Positions 1 to 6,636 of a DNA stretch of 31,178 nucleotides are shown one piece after another. Source of the stretch: Deltaproteobacteria bacterium. Its GTDB lineage: Bacteria; Desulfobacterota; DSM-4660; Desulfatiglandales; HGW-15. The position numbers and the translations under genes are program-made. The DNA is taken from NCBI GenBank assembly GCA_016932235.1, contig JAFGDF010000207.1:1-31178 (forward strand). Reading direction: 5' to 3'. The notes under the pieces were generated by a model. That model saw only the letters and a list, made by a program, of their open reading frames with translations, searched no databases and was not told the DNA's origin. The stretch's first letter is position 1; each line of letters opens with the position of its first letter.

Positions 1-87
1 GAGGGAGAGAGATTCGAACTCTCGGAGGATCGATGGACCCTCAACGGTTTTCGAGACCGCCCCTTTCGGCCACTCAGGCATCCCTCC
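1..87 (-). tRNA. tRNA-Ser(CGA), 3' end cut by the window edge
   Basis: Read on the minus strand, the sequence folds as a class II tRNA. The acceptor 5' strand is GGAGGGA (81-87), followed by a D-arm and an anticodon stem with loop CTCGAAA. A long variable arm (GAGG...CCTC) and a T-arm with GTTCGAAT come next. The anticodon CGA lies at 51-53 and reads the serine codon UCG. The long variable arm supports serine identity. The last acceptor base, discriminator and any CCA lie outside the window. Confidence 0.95.
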
Positions 88-169
88 GTAATTTTCAGTC
101 ATCATCTCCTGGTTCCATTGAATGACATGGAAAATATATCTTGGAAAACCAGGGAAAATCCAGATCTTT

Positions 170-655
170 TCAGGGGGTTTTCGGAGTTCGTCGGATATAT
201 CCCCTGCGCTTACTGAAAAAATCCTTTAACAACATAGCGCACTCAGCCTGCATAAATCCTTTGACTATCTCTATCCTGTGATTAAGCCGTTTATCGTCAG
301 CCAGATTATATAAAGAACAGGCAGCTCCCCACTTTGGATCGGATGCCCCGAAGACGACCCTCGATATCCTTGCGTTGAGGGCTGCCCCCATACACATAGG
401 GCAGGGTTCGACTGTGACGACAAGAGTAAAGTCGGGCAAACGGTAATTCAGGCAGATATTCCCGCCCATCCTTAAAGCGAGAATCTCCGCGTGCGCGGTG
501 GGATCATTCAGAAAAATCGGTTGATTATGAGCCTTTGCTATTATATCTCCCTCAGGACCTACAAGTACCGCTCCCACAGGAACTTCCCCAATTTCCATAC
601 CTTTTCTGGCCTCTTTAAGCGCCTCTACCATAAATGGATAAAATTCATTATGCAT
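170..655 (-). CDS. tadA: tRNA-specific adenosine deaminase TadA
   Basis: This 161-residue protein is a zinc-dependent deaminase of the cytidine deaminase fold. The family converts A34 to inosine in tRNA-Arg(ACG). The zinc site is visible: HAE at residues 55-57 with E57 as proton shuttle, and PCPMC at 84-88. The N-terminal stretch EVPVGAVLV and the C-terminal FF..RR helix are also typical. The open frame extends 72 codons further upstream, but that part is hydrophobic, AT-rich and unlike the family. I therefore start at the ATG at 655, which gives the normal family length. No clear Shine-Dalgarno sequence precedes this ATG. The gene diverges from the HNH gene across about 150 bp. Confidence 0.93.
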   Translation of the reverse strand: MHNEFYPFMVEALKEARKGMEIGEVPVGAVLVGPEGDIIAKAHNQPIFLNDPTAHAEILALRMGGNICLNYRLPDFTLVVTVEPCPMCMGAALNARISRVVFGASDPKWGAACSLYNLADDKRLNHRIEIVKGFMQAECAMLLKDFFSKRRGYIRRTPKTP

Positions 656-808
656 CAAAAATTTACTAACATTTCTGTTTATACCAGTCAACCTGATAAT
701 GGTGGTCAAATACACTCTAAAAATATGTGATTGGTTTTTAAAAAAGAAAATGTTAAAAAATAAGGATAAAAAAGTATAAGTAGTGAAATAACGGATGAAA
801 GATAGAAA

Positions 809-1111
809 ATGTTTGATCAGGAAATAATAAGCGAACAGGAGATCAGAAAAGAAAAGGAAAAGGCCAGACAATTGAGACGTTCCGCCTGGTGGGCAAGAAA
901 GACCGGTTCAGGACGCTGCTATTATTGCAACATGAAGGTCGGAAGAGACAATTTAACAATGGATCATATAGTCCCCATCAGCAGGGGGGGGAAGAGCAGG
1001 AAAGGCAACATTGTCCCAGCATGTAAAGAGTGTAATAACAAAAAAAAAGCCCTTTTACCAATAGAATGGGAAGAATATCTCCTAAAGATAGCGGAAAAGT
1101 CCCCGGAATAA
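809..1111 (+). CDS. Small HNH endonuclease-family protein
   Basis: This 100-residue protein is a stand-alone HNH domain. It has a zinc knuckle pair, C37xxC40 and C72xxC75. The core DHIVPISRGG starts at D52-H53, and N67 and N76 complete the HNH signature. The first 30 residues are charged and probably helical. HNH domains cleave or nick nucleic acid with a metal ion. Small free-standing members like this are common in Desulfobacterota chromosomes and their substrate is usually unknown. No phage terminase or restriction partner lies nearby, so I would not call it a restriction enzyme. It ends 4 bp before the convergent SAM hydrolase gene. Confidence 0.85.
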   Translation: MFDQEIISEQEIRKEKEKARQLRRSAWWARKTGSGRCYYCNMKVGRDNLTMDHIVPISRGGKSRKGNIVPACKECNNKKKALLPIEWEEYLLKIAEKSPE

Positions 1112-1115
1112 TATA

Positions 1116-1925
1116 TCATTCACATCTGCAAACAGTGACTTCCATGCCTATCAATCCGTTTTTACTGAGCCCTACATATTCTGATGCCCTTCCCATATTC
1201 ACGGCTATCTCAAGCATATCTGAACTGTTTATCAGGGCCAGTATTTCACCGCTCTCCACGTTAGAATAGTTATCACTCAGCCTTTTTATCTCGATATCTC
1301 CTATTCTGATGACCGGTTCCCGTGACTCAAGAAAGGACTGGAATTCATCACTACGGATATTCGTAATCAGATTCCCAAAATTATCCACCCGGACGACCTG
1401 CCCCTTCAAACTTTCTTTATCCCGCTCGACCTTCGGAAAATCCAGTTTCACAGGATCTTCTATAATAACACCCATGGATTTGGCTTCTTGCCCTTTGGAA
1501 AGATGCGCAGCCACAGGGGCGAACAGATCTCTTCCATGGAACGTGTCAGAAATATCGGGCCGGAAAAACCTTCTTTCCGTCAGATGCACGATCTTTTTTC
1601 TCTTGTGCCCGGCTATGATATGCCAAAATATCCCATTATCCGGTCCTACAAAGATATGTCCGCCCGCTTCGATGCATATCTCACGCCTGTCACTCCCGAC
1701 TCCAGGGTCAACGACCACCAAATGCACTGTTCCCTCCGGGAAAAAGTGATAGGTATCATGAATAAGAATGGCGGCCTGCAATACGGATCCCGTTCTTACA
1801 TTTTGAGTTATATCAACAATTTTTGCGTCGGGATTAATGGATAAAATGACACCTTTCATCATGCCCACATAGGGATCATTAATTCCAAAATCAGTCATGA
1901 TAGTAATAATTCCGGATCGTTTCAT
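1116..1925 (-). CDS. SAM hydrolase (SAM hydroxide adenosyltransferase family, DUF62)
   Basis: This 269-residue protein belongs to the family that hydrolyses S-adenosylmethionine to adenosine and methionine, related to the bacterial fluorinases and chlorinases. Visible family motifs are TDFG (11-14), DPYVGxMKGVI just after it, VVDPGVGS (71-78) and PDNG (95-98). A C-terminal domain includes VDNFGNLITNI. The length is normal. Its ATG lies inside the last codons of the upstream sirtuin gene (4-bp overlap), which suggests translational coupling. The cellular role of this hydrolase is poorly defined. SAM turnover and adenosine supply are the usual proposals. Confidence 0.92.
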   Translation of the reverse strand: MKRSGIITIMTDFGINDPYVGMMKGVILSINPDAKIVDITQNVRTGSVLQAAILIHDTYHFFPEGTVHLVVVDPGVGSDRREICIEAGGHIFVGPDNGIFWHIIAGHKRKKIVHLTERRFFRPDISDTFHGRDLFAPVAAHLSKGQEAKSMGVIIEDPVKLDFPKVERDKESLKGQVVRVDNFGNLITNIRSDEFQSFLESREPVIRIGDIEIKRLSDNYSNVESGEILALINSSDMLEIAVNMGRASEYVGLSKNGLIGMEVTVCRCE

Positions 1926-2653
1926 TCCCAGCCCTCCAGCAGATCAGGGACAATCTCACCTGATTTTCCTGTCAGAACAAAATCCATTGTATCTGATTGA
2001 GCGGTTCTTTCAATATTAATCTCCGCGACAACGGCATTTGCCTCCTTTGCCATGAATGCCAGAGAAGAGGCAGGCTGTACAATGGATGAAGTGCCGATGA
2101 CCATCATTATCTCGCACTTACGGCATACGTCCATTGCCTTGCTGAGTATAGACGGATCAAGAGATTCCCCGAACCATACCACATCCGGCCTTAGAATTTC
2201 TCCGCATTCACTGCATCGCGGGATCCGTCCCATATCTTCGTCATAATTAAGAGTGATCAGCCCGCATCCCGTACACCTGGATTTCCAGATATTTCCATGA
2301 ATCTCCAATACATTTCCGCTCCCCGCGAGGCTATGAAGGCCGTCAACATTCTGGGTTATCAGCGCAAATTGAGGGATCCTGTTTTCCATCTCCACCAGTG
2401 CCTTATGCGCCCTGTTGTAACCTGCTTTGCCGATCACTTCCCGACGCCATTTATAAAATTCCCAGACCAGTTCAGGATCTCTTGCGAATGCCTCAGGCGT
2501 GGCGAGTTCCATAGCTCTGTGGTTTTTCCAGAGGCCTTCATCGCCCCTGAATGTTGGAATTCCGCTCTCTGCGGAAATGCCCGCGCCGGTCAGGACAGCC
2601 ACCCTTTCAGCAGCCCTGAGCCTCTTTTTAAATTCATTTATATCTCCATCCAT
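1922..2653 (-). CDS. cobB: NAD-dependent protein deacylase, Sir2 family (CobB-like)
   Basis: This 243-residue sirtuin removes acyl groups from lysines using NAD+. It carries GAGIS (23-27) and FRG for NAD binding, QNVDGLH (101-107) and the catalytic His119 in EIHG. A four-cysteine zinc module is present at C127/C130 and C147/C150. Y67 and R70 (FYKWR) match the Tyr-x-x-Arg pair of SIRT5/CobB-type sirtuins that accept succinyl and malonyl groups, so desuccinylase activity is plausible. The open frame continues upstream for 38 codons into the divergent thioesterase gene. I start at the ATG at 2653, which has GAGG about 10 bases upstream and fits the family N-terminus. The gene is coupled to the downstream SAM hydrolase. 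Confidence 0.93.
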   Translation of the reverse strand: MDGDINEFKKRLRAAERVAVLTGAGISAESGIPTFRGDEGLWKNHRAMELATPEAFARDPELVWEFYKWRREVIGKAGYNRAHKALVEMENRIPQFALITQNVDGLHSLAGSGNVLEIHGNIWKSRCTGCGLITLNYDEDMGRIPRCSECGEILRPDVVWFGESLDPSILSKAMDVCRKCEIMMVIGTSSIVQPASSLAFMAKEANAVVAEINIERTAQSDTMDFVLTGKSGEIVPDLLEGWE

Positions 2654-2746
2654 ATAACGAGCCTCGATATTATCATCGAAAACACTTGCATTCTGCAACA
2701 AAACTGTGTACGAAATCCACCAAAATAATTCCCCGGAGCTATTGCA

Positions 2747-3175
2747 ATGATAAAAAACGGGTGGCACCAGACGAAATTTCGTGTGAGATACAAGGATACG
2801 GACTGCATGGGTGTTGTCTATTACGGAAACTACCTCACTTTCTTTGAAACGGGAAGGACGGAAATGCTGAGGGAGTTAGGTTTTCCGTACTCGAATCTGG
2901 AATCGGAGGGATATCGCCTGCCGGTCACTGAAGCGTTCGCCAGATATCATGGAAATGTCGGTTACGATGCCCAGATTATCATAAGCACTGCTATAGCGAA
3001 TGTAAGCAAGATAAGGGTTCAGTTTAATTACAGAATCCATTCCGAGGAAGACATCCTGCTCGTGGAGGGGCATACTGTCCACGCATGCATCAATTCAGAC
3101 ATGAAACCATCCAGGATACCGGATAAAATAAAGGCTGTACTCGAAGAGAATAAATTAATTGAGGCCACGGATTAG
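2747..3175 (+). CDS. Acyl-CoA thioesterase, YbgC/4-hydroxybenzoyl-CoA thioesterase family
   Basis: This 142-residue protein is a single hotdog-fold thioesterase. The signature DTDCMGVVYYGNYL begins at D17, with D19 at the catalytic aspartate position of YbgC. It is followed by FFETGRTEMLRELG. The length is normal for the family. CGGAG precedes the ATG by about 9 bases. The gene diverges from the sirtuin gene across 93 bp and is not near tol-pal genes, so the exact acyl-CoA substrate cannot be assigned. It is the last clear core gene before the accessory stretch. Confidence 0.9.
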   Translation: MIKNGWHQTKFRVRYKDTDCMGVVYYGNYLTFFETGRTEMLRELGFPYSNLESEGYRLPVTEAFARYHGNVGYDAQIIISTAIANVSKIRVQFNYRIHSEEDILLVEGHTVHACINSDMKPSRIPDKIKAVLEENKLIEATD

Positions 3176-3192
3176 GGCATTTTCCCGAGAGG

Positions 3193-3232
3193 ATAGTATT
3201 CTCTTATCCAAGGTTTGGGTGTGGCTGTGATC
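3193..3232 (+). repeat. 40-bp direct repeat, copy 1
   Basis: This segment matches 6481-6520 at 35 of 40 positions in the same orientation. It starts ATAGTATTCTC and ends TGTGATC. It lies just after the thioesterase stop, at the left edge of the accessory stretch. Read on the minus strand, both copies could encode a similar short peptide (DH..T.TLD.RIL), so they may be remnants of one duplicated coding sequence rather than a recombination site. Confidence 0.7.
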
Positions 3233-3269
3233 TCCAGGCAATGTCCAAAAGTCATTTAGGATGTATTGT

Positions 3270-3326
3270 TTCCCCCTGAATAATTATGCACGCTTCGTAC
3301 GAACGTTCCCTAACATAATTGGGGAA
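3270..3326. repeat. Imperfect inverted repeat between convergent genes
   Basis: TTCCCC (3270-3275) and AATTATG (3282-3288) pair with CATAATT (3314-3320) and GGGGAA (3321-3326). The interior contains the 10-bp palindrome TTCGTACGAA (3294-3303). It sits between the ends of the thioesterase and hepT genes, where a bidirectional terminator could lie. There is no good T-run, so a terminator role is only a guess. Confidence 0.35.
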
Positions 3327-3344
3327 TAGACAGATAATGGGCAA

Positions 3345-3683
3345 TCATGATTCCAGAATCTTCTCAAGCTCCTTAATAAGCAAAGGTAGATCTAATTCAA
3401 TTGTATTCCAAAGTATATCGAGGTCTACCTGATCATATCCGTGTGCAAGGCGATTTCGCATCCCTACTACCTGCGCCCATGGGATGTTTGAGTATTTTTC
3501 CTGTTCCTCATAACTTATTCGTGCAGCAGCCTCGCCAACAACTTCAACCAATCTTATCAATGATAACTCCAGCATTCTCTGATTTTTCAGATCATCCAGT
3601 TTCTTATTTTCAATCAAAGATAATGCTTCTTTGGCATTATCCAGCATGTGTTGCAAGCGAAATCTGATATCATGCTGCGTCAT
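3345..3683 (-). CDS. hepT: HepT-like toxin (DUF86, HEPN RNase fold)
   Basis: This 112-residue all-helical HEPN protein carries the family motif RxxxxHxY as R76-N-R-L-A-H81-G-Y83. HepT members act as toxins of the HepT/MntA module. The family was described as RNases, and in studied pairs the partner nucleotidyltransferase neutralises the toxin by adding AMP to the HxY tyrosine. The full domain is present with no frameshift. The start overlaps the end of mntA by 14 bp, so the two are surely co-transcribed. The ATG used here is the only good one in the overlap. Confidence 0.9.
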   Translation of the reverse strand: MTQHDIRFRLQHMLDNAKEALSLIENKKLDDLKNQRMLELSLIRLVEVVGEAAARISYEEQEKYSNIPWAQVVGMRNRLAHGYDQVDLDILWNTIELDLPLLIKELEKILES

Positions 3684-3978
3684 ATTGAACCTCAGATTCG
3701 GCTAATACTTTGTCAAGGTAATATTTGCTGATAAAGCCTGGAGTGTTAAGATCGACTTTCCTTCCGATTGTTTCTCCTAATTCAATCTCTAAACGAGCTA
3801 AACCTAACAGACCTATTCGCACTTCCGGTTCAAATTCAACCAATATATCAACATCACTATTCGGGCCAAAATCTTTACGAAGCGCTGACCCGAAAAAAGA
3901 AAATTTTCTAATCCGATTTTTCTTACAGAATTCGGCAATTTTTTCACTGGAAATAATTATTTTTTTGTTTTCTGGCAT
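3670..3978 (-). CDS. mntA: MntA-like minimal nucleotidyltransferase antitoxin
   Basis: This 102-residue protein has the minimal nucleotidyltransferase signature GSx10DxD (G30-S31, D42, D44) and a third acidic residue at D76 (KVDL). These are the expected metal ligands. The family AMPylates the partner HepT toxin. An ATG five codons upstream (3993) is also possible. I prefer 3978 because GGAG lies eight bases before it, inside the first codons of the longer form. The pair stands alone between an intergenic repeat and an inverted-repeat element, as expected for mobile toxin-antitoxin cargo. Confidence 0.9.
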   Translation of the reverse strand: MPENKKIIISSEKIAEFCKKNRIRKFSFFGSALRKDFGPNSDVDILVEFEPEVRIGLLGLARLEIELGETIGRKVDLNTPGFISKYYLDKVLAESEVQYDAA

Positions 3979-4020
3979 ATTATTGATCTCCATCAGAATC
4001 GTATTCTTTGTTTATAATAA

Positions 4021-4128
4021 TACCCGAATTATATGTAATAATCAACAGATAGGCAAGATTAATGGAATTTGATATACACCGGGTCATTAGAATGACCTGC
4101 CTTGAGCCCGAGTTGTATAATTCGGGTA
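4021..4128. repeat. 108-bp MITE-like inverted-repeat element
   Basis: Perfect 13-bp terminal inverted repeats, TACCCGAATTATA at 4021-4033 and its complement at 4116-4128, enclose about 80 bp. Inside is a perfect 7-bp hairpin, GGTCATT/AATGACC (4082-4097). A partly self-complementary segment, CCCGAGTTGTATAATTCGGG, runs over 4107-4126 and includes most of the right arm. No reading frame of note is present. It lies immediately upstream of mntA, so it could also hold that operon's control region. Confidence 0.5.
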
Positions 4129-4565
4129 GTATTCCAAAATAAATTTATTTTACAAAGGGAAATTACAAAAGGGATCTCGCTTTGATTTACAACGGTATTC
4201 TCGATCAGATTTCCACGACATGCACATGAAAATTTTTTCCTTCTGAATTATTCTCATATCAAAGTGTTGAATCACCCTGTGGTCTCTGAAAAATATCTCG
4301 ACAACACAAATATTCCTTACATGGCAAAACAATCGTTTCGTAACCAACCTCCCTGTCCAGTATAATAAGTGGGCTTTGAAATTGGGTAGAATAAAAATCT
4401 GACCTTGATCTAAATAACATGAGCTAATAGGAGACTTGACCCTTTCCTTTTTTGTTCTTTTCCGATTATTTTGATATAATTGTCTAAAATTGGAATCAAC
4501 CTTAAATTATCCGTAAGCCGGATAATACTGATAATTACATATTATCCTGAACGTTTTGAGATGAT
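4129..4565. other. AT-rich stretch with no convincing gene
   Basis: I find no gene that I can support here. The longest frame (65 codons, minus strand, 4150-4347) has no recognisable family, an odd composition rich in Cys, Arg and Phe, and no ribosome binding site. It may be decayed coding DNA. The sequence is AT-rich compared with the core genes on either side. Confidence 0.5.
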
Positions 4566-5096
4566 ATGAAGACCCAAAACATTACAGGCCATCTAACAGA
4601 ACAAAATGTAGAAGATCGATTAAGATTACTTGGCCTTGAAGCAGAGAGACCCAAACGAGATATAGGTATAGACTTAGAAGTCTGGCATCTCAACAACCCA
4701 GCAAAAAGGATCTTTATTTAAATTAAAGAGCGCGTTAAGATACAAAAGAATAAAAGGAATAGATGGTTTCAAATTAGAACAACAAGAAAACAGAGAGAGA
4801 ATACTGTGAATGCTGGGTTATCTGTTTCAGAAGCTTGGTAAAAGAAAGTCGCCCTCTGCCACTTCTTTGTATTGGTTTCAGAGAGGTATGAAGAGTATTG
4901 GGTTTTCCCGTCTAAAATAATTCACGAGATAGTTAATTTCAATAAAACTAAATATGGAAATAGGAAAGATAATATCTCCGGTGAACAGGCAGAACTGGAT
5001 TTAGACATTGAAAATGGTGGGAAGAAGCTTTCAGAAATCTATGCGTCTTATAAAAACAACTTCTCAATCATATGCGAAAAGCTAAAACCCGCATAA
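4566..5096 (+). pseudogene. Broken PD-(D/E)XK-like nuclease gene
   Basis: An ATG at 4566 opens a frame that reads to ...DIGIDLEVW...NPAKRIFI and stops near 4720. Homologous-looking sequence resumes in another frame (IKERVKIQ...WFQIRTTRKQRE...GLSVSEAW). It meets an in-frame TAA near 4840, then continues in that same frame to 5096 (KKVALCHFFVLVSERYEEYW... ending CEKLKPA). Joined, the pieces give one protein of about 175 residues. A D..ID.EV...R..I.IK pattern resembles the PD-(D/E)XK core. The gene therefore needs at least one frameshift and one stop repaired. The final 74 codons look intact but are not a gene by themselves. The stop codon lies inside an attC-like sequence. The family call is tentative, but the broken state is clear. 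Confidence 0.7.
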
Positions 5097-5135
5097 CAAG
5101 GGCATCCAGGCCGACGCGGCGGAGCCGTGAGGCTT
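5091..5135 (+). repeat. Left half of a possible integron attC site
   Basis: The sequence starting GCATAACAAGGGCATCCAGG resembles the first half of attC sites of environmental gene cassettes (an R''-like GCATAAC followed by AAGGGC...). The TAA stop of the preceding gene is embedded in it, a common cassette arrangement. I do not find the matching right half ending in a GTTRRRY motif. This is either a truncated site or a chance resemblance. Confidence 0.35.
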
Positions 5136-5214
5136 CCCCCCCTATCCAGATTCGGCACTTATATAAACCATGTTGATGTCTCAATGTTAGAATTTTAACT
5201 AATGGATTGTATTA

Positions 5215-5448
5215 ATGAATTTTGAAATAATCGATGGAATTAAAGAGATTGAAACGATTGCCCAAGGTTCAGGAATTCGCGATCTAACTCGTCTGAAAAA
5301 ATTTTATGGACTTGGCAATTGGAAAAAAATGAAAGGGATCGCTCATATCCTTCTTTCATCGGGAAAAGTCAAGTTAGTCGAGCTTCATTGGTATGAGGCT
5401 CATGGTATTGGTAAAAAGGAAATCAAACGTAAAAGATATTTGGAGTAA
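5215..5448 (+). CDS. Small conserved hypothetical protein
   Basis: This 77-residue basic protein has no family name I can give. It starts MNFEIIDGIKEIETIAQGSG and contains LKKFYG.GNWKKMKGIA followed by a C-terminal WYEAHGIGKKEIKRKRYL. The pattern of conserved-looking aromatic and glycine residues, and its pairing with the next gene four bases downstream, resemble small two-gene pairs I recall from many bacteria, so I think it is real. Its length, positive charge and possible SH3-like beta content would suit a toxin-antitoxin component or a nucleic-acid-binding protein. That is a guess. Confidence 0.65.
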   Translation: MNFEIIDGIKEIETIAQGSGIRDLTRLKKFYGLGNWKKMKGIAHILLSSGKVKLVELHWYEAHGIGKKEIKRKRYLE

Positions 5449-5452
5449 AAAG

Positions 5453-5689
5453 ATGAAAGAATCAAAACATAATTCGTCGGAGTTTGTGGTTTGTATAAAT
5501 AATACGGACTATCCTGCATCGTTAGAACTCCATAAAATTTATCGTGTAATTGATGATAAAGAAGCTGAAGATGAAGGAGATATTCGTATTATTGATGAGA
5601 GCGGAGAGGATTATATTTACCCTTCCTCATATTTTGTCCCCATCCAGGTACCACAAACAGTTGAAAAGTCCTTGCTTCGAACTGTTTAA
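5453..5689 (+). CDS. Small conserved hypothetical protein, paired with the preceding gene
   Basis: This 78-residue acidic protein starts four bases after the previous stop. It reads HKIYRVIDDKEAEDEGDIRI then IDESGEDYIYPSSYFVPI, a pattern suggesting a small beta-barrel of SH3 type. I do not know its function. The acidic protein following a basic one, in tight linkage, fits an antitoxin/toxin or binding pair, but nothing in the sequence proves this. A frame extends 20 codons upstream, overlapping the previous gene. I use the ATG at 5453 because it follows that gene's stop. Confidence 0.65.
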   Translation: MKESKHNSSEFVVCINNTDYPASLELHKIYRVIDDKEAEDEGDIRIIDESGEDYIYPSSYFVPIQVPQTVEKSLLRTV

Positions 5690-5693
5690 CTCA

Positions 5694-6329
5694 ATGACTA
5701 GGCCGAACATCAGGCTGGACAATTATTCACGGGAAAAGGCACCCGCGAAAATGTCAGCCTGGTCGTTCGGCGGGATGAGCATAAAGGAGAAAGGTTCCTT
5801 GACAAAGCCAATGTCTAGCTTGGGCTTCAAGTTCATGAGTGTCATGTTCAAGGTGCGGGATCTGCTTCGACCTCGGTCGGATGTTTTGAAGGAGGCCGGA
5901 ATAGAACCTGGATTCGCCGTGCTCGACTTCGGCTGCGGACCTGGGGGATACATTGCACCACTCATAGAATTGGTGGGGCCTTCTGGTAAGATTCATGCAC
6001 TCGACATTCATCCACTTGCCATTCACGAGGTCAAGAAGATGGCGAAACGCAAAAGGTTTGAGAATATCGAGACCATTGAGTCTGATTGCCGAACCGGACT
6101 CCCGGACAATTTTGTGGACACGGTTCTATTGCATGACGTCTTCCATGATCTTGTTCGCCCTGATGACATTCTGCGAGAGCTCCACAGGGTACTAAAAGCT
6201 GACGGGACATTATCTTTCAGCGACCACCATATGAAAGAGGAGGAGGTTCTCAAACGTGTGACAGGCTCTGGCATATTCAAATTTGTTCGAAAGGGCAGGA
6301 AGACGTACAGTTTTGCGAAGGCTGATTGA
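5694..6329 (+). CDS. Class I SAM-dependent methyltransferase
   Basis: This 211-residue protein has a Rossmann methyltransferase core. Motif I is DFGCGPGG at 78-85, and a motif II acidic residue sits in ALDIHP at D104. Further on are LLHDVFHDL and a motif with LKADGTLSFSDHHM. It resembles UbiE/arsenite-type methyltransferases, which act on small molecules, but the substrate cannot be read from the sequence. The start is uncertain. The ATG at 5694 lies four bases after the preceding gene, while ATGs at 5751 and 5775 would remove a poorly conserved leader. Its codon use looks more GC-rich than its neighbours, and an attC-like site follows it 21 bp downstream. Both suggest horizontal acquisition. 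Confidence 0.8.
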   Translation: MTRPNIRLDNYSREKAPAKMSAWSFGGMSIKEKGSLTKPMSSLGFKFMSVMFKVRDLLRPRSDVLKEAGIEPGFAVLDFGCGPGGYIAPLIELVGPSGKIHALDIHPLAIHEVKKMAKRKRFENIETIESDCRTGLPDNFVDTVLLHDVFHDLVRPDDILRELHRVLKADGTLSFSDHHMKEEEVLKRVTGSGIFKFVRKGRKTYSFAKAD

Positions 6330-6350
6330 CGAACGGAGGTTGAAAACGTC

Positions 6351-6422
6351 GCCGAACAATGCGCTGCAGTGGAATTTCACTCCGCTGCGCTTCGTAAAAA
6401 TCAGTGAGCTCAATCGTTGAGC
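6351..6422 (+). repeat. attC-like site or double hairpin after the methyltransferase gene
   Basis: The segment runs from GCCGAACAATGCGCTGCAG to GTTGAGC. The right end fits the attC R' consensus GTTRRRY, and the left end is one base off RYYYAAC. An imperfect hairpin (GCGCTGCAGTG / CACTCCGCTGCGC) occupies the middle. The layout, length (72 bp) and position right after a stop codon resemble attC sites of environmental gene cassettes. Against this, GCTCAA/TTGAGC at the right end forms its own small hairpin, so a terminator-like structure is an alternative. Confidence 0.4.
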
Positions 6423-6480
6423 CTGATGCTAAGGTTATAATTGGTAAATTTGAAAAGCGCTAACCATACACAAAAAACGT

Positions 6481-6520
6481 ATAGTATTCTCGTATCCAAG
6501 GTTTTGGTGGGTTTGTGATC
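6481..6520 (+). repeat. 40-bp direct repeat, copy 2
   Basis: This matches 3193-3232 at 35 of 40 positions in the same orientation. It lies between the attC-like site and the decayed subtilase. The two copies bracket about 3.3 kb holding hepT/mntA, the broken nuclease, the hypothetical pair and the methyltransferase. Confidence 0.7.
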
Positions 6521-6636
6521 ATGGAAAAATAATCAAAAATATGGGAGTCCCTTTTGTTTTTAACAGGGCATTCCTTGAATATTTAGAGCCATAAAAGAGT
6601 GCCCACGTTAACCTTATCAGCCATGTATTTTATCCA

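Noticed and set aside
3294..3303. TTCGTACGAA palindrome as a regulatory operator
   Set aside because: It lies between two converging gene ends with no promoter nearby, so a 10-bp palindrome is weak evidence.
4150..4347. 65-codon minus-strand frame in the AT-rich gap
   Set aside because: No recognisable family, odd Cys/Arg/Phe-rich composition, and no ribosome binding site. It may be a decayed fragment.
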